This document shows positions 8,748 to 15,266 of a stretch of 64,000 bases of DNA, one piece after another. The DNA lies in the NCBI GenBank assembly GCA_045105475.1, contig JBGCDP010000102.1:1-64000 (forward strand), in the 5' to 3' direction. The DNA comes from WTJY01 sp045105475 (GTDB lineage Bacteria; Chloroflexota; Anaerolineae; Promineifilales; Promineifilaceae). The first letter of the stretch is position 1; every line of letters begins with the position of its first letter. Made by a program: the position numbers and the translations under genes. The notes beneath the pieces were generated by a model. It made no database searches. It was not told the DNA's origin and saw only the letters and a list, made by a program, of their open reading frames with translations.

Positions 8748-9974
8748 ATGAGTGATATCATCAATCCCATCGAAGAAATTGAAGGATTGCAGGAACTCGT
8801 TGCCGAGGCGTCGGAGCCCGGCTTCATAACGTATGCACAAATTCTTGTGGCTATGCCAGCTGTTGAACAAGATTTGGGCTTACTAGATACAGTTATCGAA
8901 GAGATTCAAAATAACGGCATTGCGTTAGTTGAAAACTCAGTCGATTATGAAAACATGGGTAGCGAAGTTACCCTAAATGAGAGCCTAGCATATTTATCAT
9001 CTGAAGTAGATGGATACGATGGGGATAGCTCGCATGAAGCGCCACTGTTTGATCTAAGTGGTGTTCCCATTGATGACTCCGTAGGTCTTTACTTTCGTGA
9101 GATGGGACAGCAGTCACTTCTATCAGCAGCTGAAGAAGTACAACTTGCAAAAGAAATCGAACTCGGCCGTGCAGCTGTCATGAAAATGAACATGGCCAAA
9201 GATTTATCAGATGATGATCGAGATGATCTTCAACTGCGTGTCAGTATCGCTGATATGGCTCGAGCTCATCTGATCCGTGCTAACACCCGTCTAGTTGTAA
9301 GTATTGCTAAAAAATACCGCGGTCGTGGACTCCAATTTCTTGACTTGATTCAAGAAGGGAATGTTGGCTTGATGAAAGCGGTTGAAAAGTATGATTACAC
9401 ACGCGGTAATCGGTTTAGTACTTATGCAACTTGGTGGATTCGCCAGGCCGTTACACGTGCTTTGGCTAATCATGGTCGTACTATTCGTATCCCAGCCCAT
9501 CTTGGTGGACGAATCAGCAAACTTTATCAGGTTGCCCAAGAGCTTGAGCAAGAATTGGGACGCCAACCAACGGCTGAAGAAATCGCAAAGCAAATGGAAT
9601 TGCCAGAAGATCGTGTACGTTGGATGCTCAGGACCAGCCGCCAGCCGGTTCATCTCGAACGGCCGGTTGGTGATGAATCTGATGCTGAACTTGGTGATTT
9701 CATTGAAGATGTTGATGCACCACCCCCAGCGGAAACAGTTGCTCAAACAATGCTCACTGAAGAAATTAGTGAGATTTTAGACCAATTGACACCACGTGAG
9801 GCTCGAATTTTGAGACTACGTTATGGTTTACAAGATGGTGAGTCTCGCACTCTTAAAGAGGTTGGTGAGATGTTTGGCTTATCAAGAGAGCGCATACGCC
9901 AGCTCGAAAAAGAGGCTTTGCGCAAATTGCGTCATCCGAATTTTGCTGGTCACTTAAGACAATATTTGAACTAA
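8748..9974 (+). CDS. rpoD: Primary RNA polymerase sigma factor (sigma-70/SigA)
   Basis: 408 residues, directs RNA polymerase to housekeeping promoters. A ~100-residue acidic N-terminal segment precedes region 1.2 (DSVGLYFREMGQ). Region 2 holds RLVVSIAKKYRGRG, FLDLIQEGNVGL and YATWWIRQAV (the -10 recognition helix). Region 3 holds RIPAH. Region 4 ends TLKEVGEMFGLSRERIRQ, the -35 helix-turn-helix. All group 1 hallmarks are present. It is monocistronic, with its own promoter and a terminator right after the stop. It carries only two CGGCCG sites. Confidence 0.97.
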   Translation: MSDIINPIEEIEGLQELVAEASEPGFITYAQILVAMPAVEQDLGLLDTVIEEIQNNGIALVENSVDYENMGSEVTLNESLAYLSSEVDGYDGDSSHEAPLFDLSGVPIDDSVGLYFREMGQQSLLSAAEEVQLAKEIELGRAAVMKMNMAKDLSDDDRDDLQLRVSIADMARAHLIRANTRLVVSIAKKYRGRGLQFLDLIQEGNVGLMKAVEKYDYTRGNRFSTYATWWIRQAVTRALANHGRTIRIPAHLGGRISKLYQVAQELEQELGRQPTAEEIAKQMELPEDRVRWMLRTSRQPVHLERPVGDESDAELGDFIEDVDAPPPAETVAQTMLTEEISEILDQLTPREARILRLRYGLQDGESRTLKEVGEMFGLSRERIRQLEKEALRKLRHPNFAGHLRQYLN

Positions 9975-9987
9975 AAAAACTAAAAAA

Positions 9988-10016
9988 AAGATCTCTGAAA
10001 AGAGGTCTTTTTTTTT
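9988..10016 (+). terminator. Rho-independent terminator after rpoD
   Basis: AAGATCTCT / AGAGGTCTT stem with a G-U pair, short loop and a run of nine or more T. Confidence 0.85.
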
Positions 10017-10300
10017 GCGACAAATTCACCTGAAAATTTATATTAAAAACTTGGAATAATTTGCCAAAGCCCAAAGTGGTGTTTCAAGCTGTAAAAAAAA
10101 TCAATTGTTGTAGTAGTTCAACATGTGGGAGGAATAGCTTAAAATGCCACATTTGTAGTACATATGGGGGTAGGACACCTGTTTCCAGCATAAATACTGC
10201 TCAGTTATACGAACTTTGTATTATGTTAAAAAATAGACTGGTGTCGAAAAACAAAATCCTAAAAAATGTTACGTTTTAAGATTGAGTTGACATAATTCCA

Positions 10301-10329
10301 TTGTCTTTCGGGGGTGCATTTGCTAGAAT
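10301..10329 (+). promoter_or_regulatory. Promoter of dnaA
   Basis: TTGTCT (10301-10306), 17-bp spacer, TAGAAT (10324-10329) with the extended-10 bases TGC. A TTGACA at 10287-10292 is too far from this -10 to be its partner. The predicted start is near 10336, about 200 nt before the dnaA ATG. It shares the TGCTAGA core with the rpoD promoter. Confidence 0.6.
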
Positions 10330-10350
10330 CCTTTAACAGCCATGAAGAGA

Positions 10351-10442
10351 AAGCACCTAACTTTTGTAGCCTTACAAGAAGGAAAAAAAGAGGAATAAGC
10401 TTTGAATCTTGATTCAAAGTTTTATGCGGGGGTTAGGTTCTT
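10351..10442 (+). ncRNA. Predicted three-way-junction RNA in the dnaA leader
   Basis: Three nested pairings can form together. P1: AAGCACCTAAC (10351-10361) with GTTAGGTTCTT (10432-10442). P2: CTTTTGTA with TACAAGAAG (10361-10381). P3: CTTTGAATC with GATTCAAAG (10400-10419). A further GGGTC-TTTTT-GACCC hairpin lies at 10498-10512, just before dnaA. I recognise no known riboswitch or RNA family. It could control dnaA expression or be a processed small RNA; no terminator separates it from dnaA. Confidence 0.4.
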
Positions 10443-10534
10443 GGCCACATTTTCTAAATCAAAAAATCCTATCATTCATTATTGAACTCCGGCTTGGGGG
10501 TCTTTTTGACCCTGCCAGAAATATTTAATCCCTT

Positions 10535-11980
10535 ATGACTCAACCCGAATCAGCATGGAAAGCTACCCTTGGTGAACTCGAACTACAAATGACCCGAGCC
10601 ACGTTTAATACGTGGCTAAAAGATGCCCAGTTAATACGTTCTGAAGGGTGCAACTATACGATTGGGGTAAGAAATGATTATGCTCGTGATTGGCTTGAGA
10701 ATCGGTTGCAAGAGACAATTTTGCGGACGCTTAATGCGATTACGGGTGAGCCTAATAAAATTTCATTTGAAGTGATGGCGGAAAGCCTGCGAATTGGAAG
10801 CCGTAATGCATCTAAGAATGGCAATGGGAATCAACATATTAATCCCGCGCATGAGGTTAAGGCCAAGACTGCCCCTTTTGTTGAAAATGGATCAAATGGG
10901 AATTCTTCATCAAATGAGGAGCCTCATGGCCAAGTTATTTCAATGCGTGAACGTGATGTAGCAAATAAAACTGGCTTACGTTTAGGTTATACGTTTATGA
11001 CTTTTGTTGTAGGGGAGAGCAATCGGCTAGCTCATGCTGCAGCTTTGGGTGTGGCTGAAAAACCGGGCGCAAGTTACAACCCTCTTTTTATCTATGGCGG
11101 TGTAGGATTAGGTAAAACTCACCTTCTGCATGCAGTAGGGCATAAATGTGCTGATCGTGGCTTAAAGGTCCGGTATGTTACCTCTGAAGCATTTACAAAT
11201 GACTTAGTGCAATCAATCCGCTCACAAAAAACGAGCCAGTTTAGAGAAAAGTATAGGACGACAGATGTTTTATTAATTGATGATATTCAATTCATAGCGG
11301 GAAAAGAGTCAACTCAGGAAGAGCTTTTCCATACCTTTAATGATTTGCACAGCCGCGGTAAACAAGTCGTCATTTCCAGTGACCGGCCACCAAAGGCGAT
11401 GGCAACGCTGCAAGAGCGTTTACAATCGAGATTTGAATGGGGTCTGATGACTGATATTCAAATGCCAAATATTGAAATGCGTATGGCGATTTTAAAAACT
11501 AAAGCTGAAGAAAATGGCGTTATGATTCCTGAGAATGTGATCGAAATGATTGCACATCAAGTTCGCCATAATATTCGTGAGCTTGAAGGCGCGTTAAATA
11601 AAGTTGTGGCGTACAGTCAACTGACAAGTCAAAAAGTTGATATGCAATTGGCTCGAATGGCTCTAGCGGATTTGGTTAATCGTCAAGAAAAAATAAACGT
11701 GTCACGTGTAATTGATACGGTATGCAATCATTTTGATGTTTCACGGGAGGTTATTTGTGGAGCAGGTCGTAGCCGCTCAATTTCTTATCCTAGACAAATT
11801 GCGATGTACCTTGCTCGTACTGAAACTGGGGCATCATTTCCCCAAATTGGTCTTCAATTAGGGAATCGTGACCATACAACAATCTTGCATGGTTATGAAA
11901 AGATCATGGAGCAAGTTGAGACCAATCCTAGCGTTCGTCAAGATATGCTGGCTGTAAAGTCAAACCTTTATGCACGTTAG
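10535..11980 (+). CDS. dnaA: Chromosomal replication initiator protein DnaA
   Basis: 481 residues, full length. AAA+ ATPase that opens the chromosomal origin. Domain I 1-80 (WKATLGELELQM), variable linker ~90-150, Walker A GGVGLGKT (188-195), Walker B VLLIDDIQF, and the domain IV DNA-binding signature GNRDHTTILHGYEKI near the C terminus. No dnaN, recF, gyrB or rpmH is adjacent, and I found no cluster of TTATCCACA boxes in either flank, so oriC cannot be placed here. The gene and its flanks hold no CGGCCG, unusual for this window. Confidence 0.97.
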   Translation: MTQPESAWKATLGELELQMTRATFNTWLKDAQLIRSEGCNYTIGVRNDYARDWLENRLQETILRTLNAITGEPNKISFEVMAESLRIGSRNASKNGNGNQHINPAHEVKAKTAPFVENGSNGNSSSNEEPHGQVISMRERDVANKTGLRLGYTFMTFVVGESNRLAHAAALGVAEKPGASYNPLFIYGGVGLGKTHLLHAVGHKCADRGLKVRYVTSEAFTNDLVQSIRSQKTSQFREKYRTTDVLLIDDIQFIAGKESTQEELFHTFNDLHSRGKQVVISSDRPPKAMATLQERLQSRFEWGLMTDIQMPNIEMRMAILKTKAEENGVMIPENVIEMIAHQVRHNIRELEGALNKVVAYSQLTSQKVDMQLARMALADLVNRQEKINVSRVIDTVCNHFDVSREVICGAGRSRSISYPRQIAMYLARTETGASFPQIGLQLGNRDHTTILHGYEKIMEQVETNPSVRQDMLAVKSNLYAR

Positions 11981-12113
11981 AGTAAAAAACGGGGATCCTA
12001 CATGCGCCAACTATTTGAAAGCTTATTTATCCTATTATTCCAAACTTTAAGTTTCTGTTTCCGTCAAGAATGGAAGCTTTGATTATTTAAATATCTAGTA
12101 GTGAGAAGTATCC

Positions 12114-14588
12114 ATGTCTATATCAAGCCTACATCGAATATTTGGCTTATGCTTAATTTTTTTGGCTTTAAGTATTCTAATTTTTGCCCAATTTACCCTT
12201 GGCTCATCGGCTAATGCTCAGGCCACACCTCAAATATTAATCGAAAAAGTTTACCCTGATGGGTTGGCATTGAACGACGCAGATGAAGCTGTGCAGATTA
12301 TCAATATGGATAATGAACCTGTTGATCTATCTGGATGGGGATTCTCAGATGATAGTGGAAATCTTGCTAAGCTAACTTTTCCTGCTGGGGTAGAAATTGC
12401 GGCCGGAGATCGATTGTGGATTACGCGTAATGGGGCGGAGTTTGAACTTCAATTTGGTTTTAGGCCTAACTTTGAACAAGCAAATTCATTGGATGGTTTA
12501 GAGCAGATGATCGGATCATGGCCTGGATTTTCTAACGCTGGGGATGAGGTCATTTTGTCAGATCAATCTGGACAAGTTGTTGATGCACTTGTATACGAGT
12601 CGAGCAAGGATACGTCTTTAGCCAGCGGTGGTGAATGGATTGGTGATCCACTGGAGTTTTACAGTGTAGGGGCGAAGGCCGGGCAAATATTTTTTCGTAA
12701 GCTTGATCAACATAGCGGGTTACCTATTGATGATACAAATAGTGCTGAAAATTGGGGACAGGATGTGTCGGACCCTATTTCCGGCCGTCAAGTACAGTAT
12801 CCAGGTTGGGAGATGGAGCGCTATTTTAGGCCGTATGTTGTTACAGAAAATGCTACGTTAGAAGTCGTGATTGCACCTGATAATGCTTTTGATTCAATTT
12901 CAGCTCTCTTTTCAGGAGCGAAAAATTCAATTCTGATCGAGACGCATACGTTTGAGAGTCACGATTTGCTCACGCATCTGAAATTAGCGGCCGAACGTGG
13001 TGTGGATGTCAAAGTGTTACTTGAAGGGGGCCCGCCAGGTGGTATTGATGATGCGCAAAGGTGGAATTGCCATCAGCTAAAGATTGCCGGAGGAAATTGT
13101 TTTGTCATGCAAAACAATTCTGATGAGAAGATTTTTGACCGATACACTTTTCTCCATGCGAAATTTATGATTATTGATAGTAAGTTTGGAGTAATTGGCA
13201 GCGACAATCTTAGTCCGAATAGCTTGCCCGCTGACGATAAAAGTGATGGCACTTTTGGCAGACGGGGTGTTACTTTGATCACAGATGCTTCTGGTGTTGT
13301 TGATCACTTACAGATGGTTTTTGACAGTGATTTAGATCAATCAAACCATCGAGATATTTTACTTTGGCAGCCGCTCGAATCATCATTAGGTTTTCCATTG
13401 ACAGCATATACACCTCAAGCATATGAAAATGGAATCACCCATACTGTCTCGTTTCCCGAGCCAAAATCTTTCCAAGGAAATTTCGAATTTGAAATTATTC
13501 AAGCTCCAGAAAATTTTCTCAACTCTGAAAATGGCTTGTTTGGGCTCTTAGCGAAAGCCGGTGTTGGGGACACGGTCCTGGTTCAGCAGCAATATGAAAG
13601 GCGGTATTGGGGACAGCTTGATGAATATAATCCTAATTTAAGGCTTGAGGCATATTTAGCTGCAGCGAGAAGGGGGAGTAAGGTTGAAATCTTGCTTGAT
13701 AGTTTCTTTGATGACCCTGATCATCCCGCTGGAAATCGGCAGGCATGTAAGTGGTTATTAGAAATTGCTTTAGATGAAGGGCTCGATTTACTTTGCCAAA
13801 CTGGAAACCCAACAGGGCTTGGCCTACATAATAAGATGGTGCTGGCTGAAATTGGTGGACAGGGCTTTATCCACGTTGGTAGCATAAATGGTTCGGAGCA
13901 ATCGGCTAAACTTAATCGAGAAATAGCTTTGCAGGTGCAGTCAGATGAGGCTTACATTTATCTGAAAAAAATGTTTGATCAAGATTTTATACGACCTATG
14001 TTTATGCCCTTAATTTATCAGGAGTATGAACCACCAACAGACCAGCTTCTAATTAGCGAGGTGCTTTATAATCCAATTGGAGCGAATGACGATACGGAAT
14101 TTATTGAGATTTATAATCCGGCCGGAGTTTCAGTTGATATTTCTGGGTATAGTTTGTCAGATGCGGTCGTATCTTCAGAATATGCTGACTTAAGGAGATT
14201 CCCGGCCGGGACCATCATACCTGCTGGCGGCATTATTGTTGTGACACAGCAAGCCTTACCTTTTCAGGATCAATATTTCATAAAACCAGATTTTGAGATT
14301 CTAGACTCTGATCCGACGATTCCAAATTTAGTAGATGATACAAATTGGGGAGACACTTCTACATTTTTGCGTTTAGGCAATAGCGGGGATGTTGTTTTGT
14401 TTAGGAACCAATTTGATAATGTTATAGATGTATTGGTTTATGGTGATAAATTGGTTGCTGGATACCCTACATGTCCGGCCGTCATTGTTAGTGGTGCTTC
14501 ACTGAGGCGAAACCCGCATAATTATGATACAGATCAATGTTCTGATTTTGAAGAGTGGGGCAGCCCTACGCCTGGGCAGGTGCCCTAA
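12114..14588 (+). CDS. Secreted phospholipase D-like protein with two lamin-tail domains
   Basis: 824 residues. Residues 1-36 are a signal peptide (hydrophobic LCLIFLALSILIFAQFTLG, then SANAQA). An N-terminal lamin-tail domain (about 38-180: VQIINMDNEPVDLSGWGFSD) is followed by two phospholipase-D half-sites, LHAKFMIIDSKFGVIGSDN (HxKx4D complete) and LHNKMVLAEIGGQGFIHVGS (HxK present; the following acid is shifted). A second lamin-tail domain follows (about 660-800: EFIEIYNPAGVSVDISGYSLSD). Such proteins are probably extracellular nucleases or phosphodiesterases; the substrate is not known. Upstream dnaA ends 133 bp earlier; a terminator follows. Start at 12114 chosen because the signal peptide begins there; no clear ribosome site. 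Confidence 0.85.
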   Translation: MSISSLHRIFGLCLIFLALSILIFAQFTLGSSANAQATPQILIEKVYPDGLALNDADEAVQIINMDNEPVDLSGWGFSDDSGNLAKLTFPAGVEIAAGDRLWITRNGAEFELQFGFRPNFEQANSLDGLEQMIGSWPGFSNAGDEVILSDQSGQVVDALVYESSKDTSLASGGEWIGDPLEFYSVGAKAGQIFFRKLDQHSGLPIDDTNSAENWGQDVSDPISGRQVQYPGWEMERYFRPYVVTENATLEVVIAPDNAFDSISALFSGAKNSILIETHTFESHDLLTHLKLAAERGVDVKVLLEGGPPGGIDDAQRWNCHQLKIAGGNCFVMQNNSDEKIFDRYTFLHAKFMIIDSKFGVIGSDNLSPNSLPADDKSDGTFGRRGVTLITDASGVVDHLQMVFDSDLDQSNHRDILLWQPLESSLGFPLTAYTPQAYENGITHTVSFPEPKSFQGNFEFEIIQAPENFLNSENGLFGLLAKAGVGDTVLVQQQYERRYWGQLDEYNPNLRLEAYLAAARRGSKVEILLDSFFDDPDHPAGNRQACKWLLEIALDEGLDLLCQTGNPTGLGLHNKMVLAEIGGQGFIHVGSINGSEQSAKLNREIALQVQSDEAYIYLKKMFDQDFIRPMFMPLIYQEYEPPTDQLLISEVLYNPIGANDDTEFIEIYNPAGVSVDISGYSLSDAVVSSEYADLRRFPAGTIIPAGGIIVVTQQALPFQDQYFIKPDFEILDSDPTIPNLVDDTNWGDTSTFLRLGNSGDVVLFRNQFDNVIDVLVYGDKLVAGYPTCPAVIVSGASLRRNPHNYDTDQCSDFEEWGSPTPGQVP

Positions 14589-14594
14589 ATTAAC

Positions 14595-14623
14595 AAAAAA
14601 GCATCGATAAACGATGCTTTTTT
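14595..14623. terminator. Bidirectional terminator
   Basis: AAAAAAGCATCG - ATAAA - CGATGCTTTTTT: perfect stem flanked by A6 and T6, usable on both strands. It ends the PLD gene (plus) and sits 50 bp past the stop of the small minus-strand gene. Confidence 0.9.
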
Positions 14624-14673
14624 GCAGGATTAGTTTGTAACTTAGTAGGGGCCCAAAGATAAATAGAGGTTAT

Positions 14674-14850
14674 TTAATCAGTTGGGAAGAGGTCGATACT
14701 GTTATCTTGGGCAGGAGGTTGAGGTGCATCTGACTCTATAATTGGAGAGCCTGCACGGGTTGAAATGATGCTTTCAAAGATAATGGCTGGAGCCTCATAT
14801 GCATTTAAGTCGGCCGTAGCTCCACAACTTTCCGGATTATTATTCCACAT
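14674..14850 (-). CDS. Small peptide, 58 residues, possible RiPP precursor
   Basis: Minus-strand frame from ATG at 14850 to TAA at 14674. It begins MWNNNPESCGATADLNAYEA and continues PAIIFESIISTRAGSPI before an acidic, Pro-rich end (APQPPAQDNSIDLFPTD). A GGAG 8 nt before the ATG is a good ribosome site. A CGGCCG lies inside (as in nearly all real genes here) and the gene faces a bidirectional terminator. The YEAP-x-I segment resembles the Y-x2-P-x-[LI] leader motif recognised in lasso-peptide and related precursors. No modifying enzyme or transporter is adjacent, so the RiPP reading is speculative. Real small gene: fairly likely. Confidence 0.55.
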   Translation of the reverse strand: MWNNNPESCGATADLNAYEAPAIIFESIISTRAGSPIIESDAPQPPAQDNSIDLFPTD

Positions 14851-15266
14851 CTATTCCACTCCATTGAATTGGTAACAATACATAGCAGTCGATTCTTTAA
14901 CCTAAGAAGATAAAAATCGTCGCGTAAATTACACCCTCTATATGTATTTGTCAAATGTTTTCATTTAGTAAAGTTATGCTTTTGTCCAAGCTGACACAAT
15001 AGCCTTCTATCAAAGGTGTGGCTCATATTTAAGCAAAAAAAATCAAATTTAAACGAGATGATAACGATTTCAGTAACCAGCTCAATTGGATTAGGGTATA
15101 ATATTATGTAGAGTAAGATAACCCCCTAGCAAATAAGTAGATCGGTTCCTTCCTATTCGTATATACCTTACTGATTGGTTTGTCTATGCTGGTTTACGAA
15201 TAAAATCTTATTGGAGAAGAAGATTGCAGGGGGATCGCCTAAAGGCTGTCCTTTCTGCTGGATGCA
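14851..15266. other. 416-bp intergenic region before the GH3-like gene
   Basis: AT-rich with no further open frame. A TATAAT at 15097-15102 is the best -10 candidate for the downstream gene, but no matching -35 is seen; it would give a ~160-nt leader. I see no repeat or attachment-site structure. Confidence 0.4.

Noticed and set aside
10342..10398. 18-codon ORF (MKRKHLTFVALQEGKKEE) at the start of the dnaA leader
   Set aside because: It could be a leader peptide or be mistaken for rpmH, but it lacks L34 motifs and a ribosome site, and it overlaps the predicted stems; too short to call.
8327..12113. Chromosomal replication origin next to dnaA
   Set aside because: No cluster of TTATCCACA-type boxes and no AT-rich unwinding repeats recognised; dnaN, recF and rpmH are not adjacent. 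A full GC-skew plot would be needed.
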